Shown one piece after another: positions 53,909 to 62,528 of a DNA stretch of 64,000 bases. Each line of letters begins with the position of its first letter. Positions within the stretch are counted from its first letter, which is position 1. The stretch covers positions 1 to 64,000 of the forward strand of contig NZ_JANBVH010000012.1 in NCBI RefSeq assembly GCF_024273235.1. The letters run 5' to 3'. A program made the position numbers and the translations under genes. The DNA comes from Sphingomonas faeni. GTDB lineage: Bacteria > Pseudomonadota > Alphaproteobacteria > Sphingomonadales > Sphingomonadaceae. The notes under the pieces were generated by a model. The model made no database searches. It had not been told where the DNA came from and saw only the letters and a program-made list of their open reading frames with translations.

Positions 53909-56512
53909 TCAGAACTTGTAGCCCACCTTCAGTCCGAAGGTCCGCAGTTCTGGCAGGCCGAGCGTCAGATAGCTGTAGGTGCTGGCCAACGCGTAGCCGG
54001 GGGTGATCAGCGTGTTGTTCGCCACCGCGGTATAGCGCTTGTTGTTGAACACGTTGGTGACGAACGCCTCGATCGACGCCGGGCCCTTCGATACGCCGGT
54101 GCGGAAGTTCACCTGCGTACGGCTTTTGATCCAGGTCAGGTTCGCTGCATCCGAATAGATCCGCGACTTGTACGACAGGTCGCCCCGCACGAAGAACGCG
54201 GCATCGGGTTCGCTCTTGATCGGCGCGCCGAACTGCAGCCCGACGTTACCGGAGTATTTCGATCCGCCCGGCAGCTGGTTGCCGCGGAATTCGTCGCCGA
54301 ACACACCCGTCAGCTTGGAGACGGACGGATCGGCAAAGCTCCGGATGCTGCTGTCGTTCATCGCCCCCGCGAGGTCGAGCGACAGGCCGCGGAACGGGAG
54401 GATCTGCACCTCGGCCTCGATCCCGCGCATGATCGACTTGCCTGCATTCGCGACGCCCGAGACGATATTGATGCCGCCGGTCGTCGCATCGGCGAACGTG
54501 ATCGATCGATTGTTCATCTGGTTGGACCAGATCGAATAATAGGCCGAGAGCGACGTGCGCACCTTGCCGTCGAGGAACTTGCCCTTGATGCCGACTTCGT
54601 AGTTCGACAGCGTTTCCGGTTCGACGACCACGCCGAGACCGATCGATGCCGCGGCTTCCGCGGCAGCAGCTGATCCCGACTGGTTCAGAAAGTTCGTATT
54701 GAACGATGCCAGGCTGACGTTCACGCCCTTGGACCACGAGGCATAGCCCATCAGGTTCGTGTCGACCGTATATTGCGCGATCACGCGCGGCATGAAGTTC
54801 TTGAAGGTCTTCGAATAGAACACCGACAAGGGTTCGAAGTGACCGCTCGGCAGGCCGAAGCTGTTATTCTCCGCCAGCGTCAGGCCGGCGGCATTGCCGC
54901 CGGTGTACGCGAAAATCTCGTCCTCCTGGTACCGACCTTCGCCGCTGATCGTGAAATGGTCCGTGAGCGCATAGGTCAGGCCGAAGAACGCCCCCTTGGT
55001 GATCGATTTTTGCGGAGCGACGAGCGAACTGGAGTCAGGCGACAGCCCGAGCATCAACTTGTTCGAGATGCTCACCGTGTCGCTGGAACTCTTCGTCCGC
55101 AGATAGCTCGCGCCGAGAACGGCATGCACCGGACCACTGTCGTACGACGCGCGGACCTCCTGCGAGAAATCCTTGGTTTGCCGCTCGACCAGGTAGGGGA
55201 AGTCGAAATAGCTGATGAGGTTGGCATTGGCACCGGTCGCGTTGCTGGTGTTTTTCAACAGACTGCTGTCGTAATTGTCGAGATCGGCGAGCTGGCTGTA
55301 ATATTCGTTGTTGTACCCGGTCAGCGACGAGAGGATGACCCCCGTGTCGCCCAGCGCATAATCGATGTTCAGATGATAATGCTGGAACTGACCTTTCAGG
55401 CCGTAACCGTCGGTGCCCTTGCCGGGCGAGACGATCCGGTTGGTGCCATCGGCAAGCGCGTTGGTCAGCAGGCTGCTCGACCCGGTGTTCTGTGCGGGGC
55501 TGGTGCTCGACAGCGACGGCACCGCACCGCACATGAAGGGTCGCGACACCGATGCCTCGCTGCTGCTGAGCCCCGACGTCAGCCCGGAAAGCGTGCAGTT
55601 TGACTGACCTGCGACGATCACCGTACCGGCGTTCGATCCGCTCAGCCGGGGAATGTTCACGGCGCCATTGTTCGCCCGGACTTCATAGGCCGATACCGAG
55701 CCCTGCGCGCTCGGGCCGTCGTCATTGCCGGAGATCAGGCCGAACGCCTTGATCGTCAGGCGATCGGTGGGCTTGGCGACGACGAACAGCGTGCCGGAGA
55801 CGGTCTTCTGGTCACCCAGCGTCTGCGACCGGTCCGCTCCGTTCACATAGGAACCGTCCTTGGAAAAATAGCGGCCTGTCACACGCGCCGTCAGCTTGTC
55901 CGGGATGATCGCACCCTCGACCGCCGCGGTGAAATCCTGGTTGTCGCGCGTACCCCATGAGCCGGTTACCGAGCCCGACAGGTCGTTATGCGGCAGCTTG
56001 TTCACGACGTTGACGGCACCGGCAAACGTGTTGCGACCGAAATAGGCGGCCTGCGGTCCGCGCAGGATTTCGATCCGCTCGGGATCGGTGACGGTGCTCA
56101 GCGCGGTTGCCGACGCGACGGGAACGCCGTCGATGAACATCGATGTCAGTGTCGAGGTGATCGTCGACGGCGTGAAGCCTCGGAGCGAGATTTGCTGGAA
56201 CGATCGATCGCTGCGCCCCGAACTGACGTTGCTGATGTTGATGCCGGGCGTGTTGAGCGCGACGTCGTTGACCGAGACGATACCCTTGGCGGCGATCGCT
56301 TCGGAACTCAGGACGTTTACGGCGACCGGTGTTTTCAGCACGTCCTCGGATCGTTTGCGTGCGGTGATGACGATGGCACCATCATCGGCCGCCTCCGGGA
56401 TCGGCTTGGTCGCCTCCTGGGCGAAGGCGGGGAGCGCCGGCAGGCACGTCGATGCCAGCAACATGCTCGTCAGTATCGGCGATCGCACAACCGTTTTCGT
56501 GATCGATTTCAT
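53909..56512 (-). CDS. TonB-dependent outer-membrane receptor
   Basis: 867 residues. Signal peptide ends near PAFAQ (about 32); a TonB-box-like AIVITARKR lies just before the plug (about 50-170), whose marks are QQISLRGFTPSTI, VFIDG-like SMFIDGVPV and RIEILRGPQAAYFGRNTFAGAVNVV. The rest is a 22-strand barrel closing with an aromatic residue (VGYKF). It is read divergently from the transporter at 56,868. It most likely brings the cluster's substrate across the outer membrane. Confidence 0.95.
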   Translation of the reverse strand: MKSITKTVVRSPILTSMLLASTCLPALPAFAQEATKPIPEAADDGAIVITARKRSEDVLKTPVAVNVLSSEAIAAKGIVSVNDVALNTPGINISNVSSGRSDRSFQQISLRGFTPSTITSTLTSMFIDGVPVASATALSTVTDPERIEILRGPQAAYFGRNTFAGAVNVVNKLPHNDLSGSVTGSWGTRDNQDFTAAVEGAIIPDKLTARVTGRYFSKDGSYVNGADRSQTLGDQKTVSGTLFVVAKPTDRLTIKAFGLISGNDDGPSAQGSVSAYEVRANNGAVNIPRLSGSNAGTVIVAGQSNCTLSGLTSGLSSSEASVSRPFMCGAVPSLSSTSPAQNTGSSSLLTNALADGTNRIVSPGKGTDGYGLKGQFQHYHLNIDYALGDTGVILSSLTGYNNEYYSQLADLDNYDSSLLKNTSNATGANANLISYFDFPYLVERQTKDFSQEVRASYDSGPVHAVLGASYLRTKSSSDTVSISNKLMLGLSPDSSSLVAPQKSITKGAFFGLTYALTDHFTISGEGRYQEDEIFAYTGGNAAGLTLAENNSFGLPSGHFEPLSVFYSKTFKNFMPRVIAQYTVDTNLMGYASWSKGVNVSLASFNTNFLNQSGSAAAAEAAASIGLGVVVEPETLSNYEVGIKGKFLDGKVRTSLSAYYSIWSNQMNNRSITFADATTGGINIVSGVANAGKSIMRGIEAEVQILPFRGLSLDLAGAMNDSSIRSFADPSVSKLTGVFGDEFRGNQLPGGSKYSGNVGLQFGAPIKSEPDAAFFVRGDLSYKSRIYSDAANLTWIKSRTQVNFRTGVSKGPASIEAFVTNVFNNKRYTAVANNTLITPGYALASTYSYLTLGLPELRTFGLKVGYKF

Positions 56513-56867
56513 CGATATTCCCCTTTGTGGGCCTCGGCATGCGCCGGACCGAAGACAAGAACGAACCTGCCTGCGAAGCAGTTGTGTCTTTCAAGTCCCC
56601 CGCAGATCTTCTGCTTTCTTTTCAATCGCGATAGTTCGCGTATCGTGAGGGCCGGTTTTATTAAGGTCTTGGTTGTCGAGTGATCGGGTTTGGGACGATC
56701 GATATTGCTACCGGCGTCCGACACATCAGACCTTGCGACTTGCCGGGCCTCGCTCAATCTCGCTTCGTGGCTGTATCCGCCACGCGATCATGAGCCCTGC
56801 GACCGGATAATTACCCGGACGACTGTGGCTCTTGGCCCTTGCCGGAACCAGACGCAGGACTTTGCCG
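56513..56867. promoter_or_regulatory. 355-bp divergent region between the TonB receptor and the transporter
   Basis: No gene. It contains an AT-richer stretch (about 56,610-56,670) that probably holds the promoters. I see no clear operator repeats. Confidence 0.35.
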
Positions 56868-58250
56868 ATGCACGACAGACCCGCCCACGCGCTTTCTTCC
56901 GCCGCTGTCCCGACCGCGGTGAAGGCGGGATATGGTGCTGGCCAGATCGCCGGCCAGCTGTTCCGCGATGCGCCGTCGCTGTTGCTGTTGTTCTACCTCA
57001 CCAGCATCGTCGGCATGCCGCCCGCGATCGCCGGTGCGGCAATCTTCATTCCCAAGGTGTTCTTCGGCGCGGTATCCGATCTAGGCATCGGCATCCTCTC
57101 GGATCGACTGGTCGACCGGGTGCCGCGACGGCGGTGGTTGCTGATCGGCGCGGTGATGGCGCCGTTTGCGATGGTCGCGACGTTCGCGGTGCCGGACGCG
57201 GCGTTGTGGATCCAGGTCGCCTATGTCGCGCTGGCGTTCAGCGTCTACATGATCGCCTTCTCCACCTTCTCTGTGCCCTATCTCGCACAGTTCGCCGAGA
57301 TGACCGACGATCCGGGGGAGCGAACGGTATTGATGGCGTGGAAGCACGGTATGACCGGCGTCGGCGTATTGCTCGGCGCGGCGCTGACGCCGGTTCTCAT
57401 CCATCTGCTAGGTGGCGGACGGGCGGCGTATCTGATCGCGGCGACCGTGCTCGGGCTGCTCTGTGCGGTTACGCTGCTGCTGGCCTGGGCCGCGGCGGGA
57501 CGCATCCGGGTCGTGCCAAGCGTCAGGCGGGTGCTGACGGTGCGCGCCCTGCTCGGCGTGCTCACCTACCGCCCATTCGTCGTGCTATGTGCATCGGCAG
57601 TGGCCATGACGGTGGCGGCGGGAATGTCCTACGCCTCGTTCGCGTTCTTCGTGACCTACAACATGGCACGCACCGACGCGTTCGTGCAGATCGGTATCAT
57701 CTCGACGATCATGGCCGTCGTCGTGATGACGGGGTCGCCGCTCTGGGTGTATGTCGCACGCAGGATCGGCAAGAAGAACGCGTACGTGGCCGCCGCTGCC
57801 GGTCATGCGCTGACGATGCTTCTCTGGTCTCTGTCGGCCGATGCACCGATCGGGTTGGTCTATGTGTTCGGCGCGGGTGTGGGCTTCTTCAATACCGGCT
57901 GGGGACTCGTCGTGCTGTCGTTGCTCGCCGACACGATCGCGCGGTCGCGCGCAGAGCGCGGCGACGATCGTGCAGGGTCGTTCTCCGCGGTGTGGACGAT
58001 CATCGAGAAGTCCGGGATCGCTCTCGGCGGCACGTTGATCGCAGGTTTCGTGCTGTCGGCGATGGGGTTCAGCGCTGCGGTCGCCAGGCAGGGGGGTGTG
58101 CAGCCCGCCTCTGCGCTGGCTGGCATCGCGTTTGCGTATGGTGTCCTGCCCGGCATTCTCAAGCTGATCGCCGCGATGATCGTCTGGCGCTTCGTTCCCT
58201 CGGACGAAGTGACGATCTCTCCCGTCAGGGTGCACGTCCATGCCGGCTGA
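56868..58250 (+). CDS. GPH-type MFS transporter
   Basis: 460 residues from the ATG at 56,868; a start 36 bp earlier adds a basic leader without support. RDAPSLLLLFYLTSIVGMPPAIAGAAIFIPKVF, ILSDRLVDRVPRRRWLLIGA (loop 2-3) and FSVPYLAQFAEMTDDPGERT are as in glycoside/cation symporters, with 12 segments. It overlaps the oxidoreductase gene by 11 bp. It probably completes uptake started by the TonB receptor opposite. Confidence 0.9.
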   Translation: MHDRPAHALSSAAVPTAVKAGYGAGQIAGQLFRDAPSLLLLFYLTSIVGMPPAIAGAAIFIPKVFFGAVSDLGIGILSDRLVDRVPRRRWLLIGAVMAPFAMVATFAVPDAALWIQVAYVALAFSVYMIAFSTFSVPYLAQFAEMTDDPGERTVLMAWKHGMTGVGVLLGAALTPVLIHLLGGGRAAYLIAATVLGLLCAVTLLLAWAAAGRIRVVPSVRRVLTVRALLGVLTYRPFVVLCASAVAMTVAAGMSYASFAFFVTYNMARTDAFVQIGIISTIMAVVVMTGSPLWVYVARRIGKKNAYVAAAAGHALTMLLWSLSADAPIGLVYVFGAGVGFFNTGWGLVVLSLLADTIARSRAERGDDRAGSFSAVWTIIEKSGIALGGTLIAGFVLSAMGFSAAVARQGGVQPASALAGIAFAYGVLPGILKLIAAMIVWRFVPSDEVTISPVRVHVHAG

Positions 58251-59271
58251 TCCGATCCGCGTCGCGGTGGTCGGGTGTGGCCGGATCGCGGAGGCGCATC
58301 TTGCCGCGATCGCCGCGCAGCCTGACCACATGGTGCTGGTCGCGGTGGTCGATCCCGATCCCGCGCGGGCTACAACGGTAGCGGTGGAGCGCGGCGCGGC
58401 ACATGCGTTCACGACGCTGGCCGAGGCGCTGGCGCTCGACGCAGTGGAGGCCGTGATCCTCTGTACGCCCAATGATTGTCACGCATCGCAAACGTTACAG
58501 GCGCTCGAGGCCGGCAAACACGTCCTCGTCGAAAAGCCGATGGCCGAAAACGCGGCGGATGCGGCGGCGATGGCGAACGCTGCCGTAGCGGCCGGACGTG
58601 TACTCGCGATCGGTCATACCTTCCGGCACGGCGCCGCGGTCCGCCATCTCCAGGATCATCGCGCCGATTTCGGCACTTTGCGCGCGATCGAGGTGTCGCA
58701 ATGCGTTTTCTGGGACGGGCCGCAGGCCCCGTGGTGGGCGACGCGTGCGCCCGAGCAAGGCCTGATCCTGTCGCTGTTCGCGCCCCACGCGCTCGATTTC
58801 GTCCAACTCGTGATGGGCGATGATCCTTTGCGCGTCCATGTCGAGGCCGCGCGCCATCAAGACGGCTGGCGGGGCGAGGACGAGGCGATGATCCTGCTGG
58901 CCTATCCGGGCCGGCGGATCGCCAGCCTTCACCTGAGCTACAATCAGCCTCAAATAGTCGATCGCAAGACGTTGTTCTTCGACCGCGGCGTGCTGCGGAT
59001 CGAGGATGGCGAGTATCTCTACTGGAACGACGTGCTGCTAGTGGAGCCCGATGCTGGCACGATCGGGGACCCGCGCAGCATGGGCGGGCGCGACCTGTCG
59101 GGCTATTTTCGCACGCAACTCCTCGAATTCGCGGCTGCGGTGCGTGGTCGGCCCCATCGCAGTCCGCTTCATGACGAGGGGCTGAGGCTGATCGCACTGA
59201 TCGACCGCGTCCGCGCCTCCGCCCGAGCCAATGCCGCCGCCATGATCGACGGGCCCTTCCGGGGCTCGTAG
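58240..59271 (+). CDS. Gfo/Idh/MocA-family NAD(P)-dependent oxidoreductase
   Basis: 343 residues. Rossmann site VAVVGCGRIAEAHLAAI at the N-terminus, EAVILCTPNDCHA, the family EKPMAEN motif (catalytic-side Lys) and a C-terminal beta-sheet domain of normal length. Such enzymes oxidise or reduce sugars, inositols, or carry out biliverdin-like reductions. Overlap with the transporter gene shows co-translation, so its substrate is probably what that carrier imports. Confidence 0.9.
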   Translation: MPADPIRVAVVGCGRIAEAHLAAIAAQPDHMVLVAVVDPDPARATTVAVERGAAHAFTTLAEALALDAVEAVILCTPNDCHASQTLQALEAGKHVLVEKPMAENAADAAAMANAAVAAGRVLAIGHTFRHGAAVRHLQDHRADFGTLRAIEVSQCVFWDGPQAPWWATRAPEQGLILSLFAPHALDFVQLVMGDDPLRVHVEAARHQDGWRGEDEAMILLAYPGRRIASLHLSYNQPQIVDRKTLFFDRGVLRIEDGEYLYWNDVLLVEPDAGTIGDPRSMGGRDLSGYFRTQLLEFAAAVRGRPHRSPLHDEGLRLIALIDRVRASARANAAAMIDGPFRGS

Positions 59272-59504
59272 ACGTTCGGCCTTGCCGCAAATCCCCTGGG
59301 TGAAATCGTTACCTTCTGAGAATTTTGCAGGGGCCCTCGGTCGTGTCGCCCGACCGATCCCGTTTCCACACTATGTCGGAAATTCGCGCACATTGGTGCG
59401 GCCGTCGGCCCAATGATAGAATCTACTTTCCGTCGCGTGGATCTGTTCGGGCCTATTCCCCCCTCGACCACTTGCATCTGCCCGCTCTGACGGAGTGTCG
59501 GTGT

Positions 59505-60134
59505 TCAGCGTGTCAGGGTCTCCAGAAACGCCACCGCGTCGGTTTCACTCACCACGTCGGCGTATTTGGCGTTCATGTCGAACAAATTGGCCTCGTGCGG
59601 CGCGGCGTGACGATCGCCGCAGGCGTCGGCGATCACCGCGGTGCGGAAGCCGTGCGACATCGCATCGACGCAGCTGGCGCGGATGCAGCCGCTGGTGGTG
59701 AGGCCCGTCAACAACACGCTGTCGACGCCGAGCGCGGTCAGCGTCGAGGCAAGCGAGGTGCCGAAAAACGCGCTGGGATATTGTTTCGAGATCACCAGTT
59801 CGTCTGCTTCCGGCACCAGTCCTTCCGGCCAGGCCCCCATCGGGTTGCCCGCCACGAAATGGCGGAGTGGCGCGGCCTTTTCGAAGAAGCGCCCGCCGTC
59901 GATCGCGCTGGGATGATAGACGACGTTCGTCAGGATCACCGGTACGCCCGCCGCTCGGGCCGCAACCCGGATGCGCAGGGCCGAGGCCAGCGCATCCTCG
60001 ACCCCCGAATACAGGTCGCAGGTCGGATCGAAATAGCCTTGGCAGAAGTCAATCATCAGAACCGCAGGCCGCGCGCCGAAGCCGATCCGCTTGCCGTAGA
60101 CACCCGCATAGTTCGCCGCCAGATCGTCGCTCAT
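59505..60134 (-). CDS. Isochorismatase-like cysteine amidohydrolase (maleamate/N-carbamoylsarcosine type)
   Basis: 209 residues. The catalytic triad is complete: D29 (VLMIDFCQGYFDP), K117 (VISKQYPSAFFGT) and C150 (TTSGCIRAS). GKRIGFGARPAVLMIDF, AGVPVILTNVVYHPS and HEANLFDMNAKYADVVS are close to maleamate amidohydrolase (NicF) and N-carbamoylsarcosine amidase as I remember them, rather than to isochorismatases proper. It overlaps the LeuD-like gene by an ATGA. An amide-to-acid plus ammonia reaction is likely; the exact amide is an inference. Confidence 0.88.
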   Translation of the reverse strand: MSDDLAANYAGVYGKRIGFGARPAVLMIDFCQGYFDPTCDLYSGVEDALASALRIRVAARAAGVPVILTNVVYHPSAIDGGRFFEKAAPLRHFVAGNPMGAWPEGLVPEADELVISKQYPSAFFGTSLASTLTALGVDSVLLTGLTTSGCIRASCVDAMSHGFRTAVIADACGDRHAAPHEANLFDMNAKYADVVSETDAVAFLETLTR

Positions 60135-60754
60135 GCCGCAGTCTCCGTGTCGTACAGCCAGGGCTGAATGCGCTTCTGTCGATCCTCGAACGCGGCGATG
60201 TCAGCACCGCGCGCGTTGAGGATCAGGTCGGTTTCGTCCCAGCCGTTGAGCAAGGCGAGCCGCTGTTCGGCGTCGATCGGGAAGGACAGCGTGGGCAAGC
60301 CCTCGCTCGCGATCACCTGTGCGTCGAGATCGACGACGAAAATCCGCCCGTCCTGCGCCGCCGCCATCAACGCGCCGACGACCGCCTCGGGCAGGACGAT
60401 CGGCAGCACGCCGTTGCGGAAGCAATTGCCGTGGAAGATCTCGCCGAAGCTCGGTGCGATCACGCAGCGTATGCCGTGCCCGAGCAATGTCCACACTGCC
60501 TGTTCGCGGCTCGATCCGGAGCCGAAATTGGCCCCGGCGATCAGGATCGGCGAACCACGCCACGGCTGGCGGTTGAGTACGAACGTCGCGATCTCCGACC
60601 CGTCGGCGGCGAAACGCCGATCGTGGAATGCGTAGCGGCCGAGTCCGTGTCGCTCGGTGATCAGCAGGAAACGTGCCGGGAAAATGATGTCGGTGTCGAC
60701 ATTTTCCTCGGGCAAGGGCGCTGCGGTCCCGGTCAGGCGATCGAAGGCTATCAT
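60131..60754 (-). CDS. leuD: LeuD-like aconitase-family small subunit
   Basis: 207 residues from the ATG at 60,754. [46 protein letters not shown] and VDLDAQ give the isomerase small subunit (swivel domain). In the substrate-loop position E. coli LeuD has RTGFG; here it is ERHGLG, so substrate choice may differ from 3-isopropylmalate. Start overlaps the LeuC-like stop, end overlaps the amidohydrolase. Either it belongs to leucine synthesis or, given the partner, to a maleate or related hydratase. Confidence 0.88.
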   Translation of the reverse strand: MIAFDRLTGTAAPLPEENVDTDIIFPARFLLITERHGLGRYAFHDRRFAADGSEIATFVLNRQPWRGSPILIAGANFGSGSSREQAVWTLLGHGIRCVIAPSFGEIFHGNCFRNGVLPIVLPEAVVGALMAAAQDGRIFVVDLDAQVIASEGLPTLSFPIDAEQRLALLNGWDETDLILNARGADIAAFEDRQKRIQPWLYDTETAA

Positions 60755-62172
60755 GCGCCATGCGCTCCCAAAGTGCGGATATCGACGAGATGGCCGGCAA
60801 TTCCGGCGGCTGCGGCCATCGCAGGGCTCATCAGGTGCGTCCGGCCGCCGGGCCCTTGGCGGCCCTCGAAATTGCGGTTCGAGGTCGAGGCGGAGCGCTC
60901 GCCCGGCGCCAGCCGATCGTCGTTCATCGCGACGCACATCGAACAGCCGGCATGGCGCCATTCGAACCCGGCCGCACGGAAGATCGCGTCGAGCCCCTCG
61001 GCTTCGGCCTGATGCTTGGTCGCGGTCGATCCGGGTACGACGATCGCGCTAACGCCCTCGGCGACGTGTCGTCCGTCGACGACGGAGGCCGCGGCGCGCA
61101 GATCCTCGATCCTGCCATTCGTGCACGAGCCGATGAACACCCGGTCGATCGCGATCGCGTCGAGCGGCGTACCGGGCGTCAGGTCCATATAGGCGAGCGC
61201 CTTTTCGAGCCGCCGCCTGGCACTCATATCCTGTACCTTTGCGGGGTCGGGCACGCTGGCGGTGATCGGTGCGCAATCCTCCGGGCTGGTTCCCCAACTG
61301 ACATGCGGGGCGATATCGCCGAGGTCGATCGCGACGGACGTGTCGAACACCGCGTCGGCGTCCGAGCGGAGCGTCCGCCAATACGTGACCGCCTGCGTCC
61401 AGCGCGTACCGTGCGGGACGAGCGGGCGGCCCTCGAGATACGCGAAGGTGGTGTCGTCGGGCGCGATCAACCCGATCCGGCCGCCCGCCTCGATCGTCAT
61501 GTTGCACAGGGTCATGCGCGCCGCCATCGACAGGGCAGCGACACTTGGCCCGGTATATTCCACCGCATGCCCCGCCGCGCCCGTCGCGCCGATCCGGGCG
61601 ATCAGCGCCAGTGCGAGGTCCTTTGTCGAGACATGCGGCGACAGCGTGCCGGTCAGTTCGACCCGCATCGTCCTGGCGCGTTTCTGCCTGAGGCATTGCG
61701 CGGCCATCACCGTCCCGCATTCGCTCGCGCCGATCCCGAACGCGAGCGCCCCGAAGGCGCCGTGCGTGGTGGTGTGGCTGTCGCCGCAAACCAGCGTAAT
61801 GCCGGGCAGGGTGAAGCCTGCCTCGGGGCCCATGACGTGGACGATGCCCTGGCCGTCGCCATCGAACCGGCGATAGGGCACCGCGAACTGCGCGACGTTC
61901 GCTTCCAGTTCGGCGACCTGTGCGGCGGCGAGCGGATCGGCGATCGCGCCCCGGCTCCGCGTCGGCACCGCATGATCCGCGACGGCAAGATGCGTCTCGG
62001 GCCGCCGCAAGCGCCGCCCGGCGTCGCGCAATGCCTGAAACGCCTGCGGGCTGCTCACCTCATGGACGAGGTGGCGATCGATATACAGCAGCGCATCGCC
62101 GCCGGGTTGCTGGGGAGACAGGTCGGCGACGACGTGGCTGTCCCATAGTTTTTCGTACAATGTCCTTGGCAT
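60751..62172 (-). CDS. leuC: LeuC-like aconitase-family large subunit
   Basis: 473 residues, near normal size. [11 protein letters not shown] and [22 protein letters not shown] at the N-terminus, [22 protein letters not shown], and the three Fe-S cysteines (FIGSCTNGR and [12 protein letters not shown]). The last part ([22 protein letters not shown]) is the canonical substrate-binding segment. It is first in a three-gene overlapping operon with the LeuD-like subunit and the amidohydrolase. Homologous two-subunit enzymes include isopropylmalate isomerase, citraconate hydratase and maleate hydratase. Confidence 0.92.
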   Translation of the reverse strand: MPRTLYEKLWDSHVVADLSPQQPGGDALLYIDRHLVHEVSSPQAFQALRDAGRRLRRPETHLAVADHAVPTRSRGAIADPLAAAQVAELEANVAQFAVPYRRFDGDGQGIVHVMGPEAGFTLPGITLVCGDSHTTTHGAFGALAFGIGASECGTVMAAQCLRQKRARTMRVELTGTLSPHVSTKDLALALIARIGATGAAGHAVEYTGPSVAALSMAARMTLCNMTIEAGGRIGLIAPDDTTFAYLEGRPLVPHGTRWTQAVTYWRTLRSDADAVFDTSVAIDLGDIAPHVSWGTSPEDCAPITASVPDPAKVQDMSARRRLEKALAYMDLTPGTPLDAIAIDRVFIGSCTNGRIEDLRAAASVVDGRHVAEGVSAIVVPGSTATKHQAEAEGLDAIFRAAGFEWRHAGCSMCVAMNDDRLAPGERSASTSNRNFEGRQGPGGRTHLMSPAMAAAAGIAGHLVDIRTLGAHGA

Positions 62173-62528
62173 GACGTTTCCTAGACTGCGTCGCGCCGCA
62201 AGCGTCTCGGTCTGGAGCGGTTGTCCGCTTGGCGGCTAGGCTCCGCCTGTCCCGGCAGTCTCCCAGACCGCATCGAGAAGCATGCCCGGTGTGTCGAGCA
62301 GTGCCGATCGCCTCTCATGCCGAGCCCGTTCCCGAAGACCCTTGGGCCGCGGGTTTAGGCAGCGCGGGAGTGGTTTGAGCGACGGGACAATCCGCCTGAC
62401 GATCATATGCACACCGGCCACCGCATGATTCCCGAGCATGCCTAGGCTGCGATCCAGGACGGCCGCCGGGACGCGGGCAGGGGCGGTAACCGTCGATCTG
62501 TCGCTCCCCCGCTGAAAGGGATCGAGAC
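62173..62528. other. 356-bp intergenic region
   Basis: No gene or repeat was recognised. It should contain the promoters of the LeuC-like operon (minus) and of the glycoside hydrolase (plus); the latter has a ribosome site AAAGGGA just before its GTG. Confidence 0.4.
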
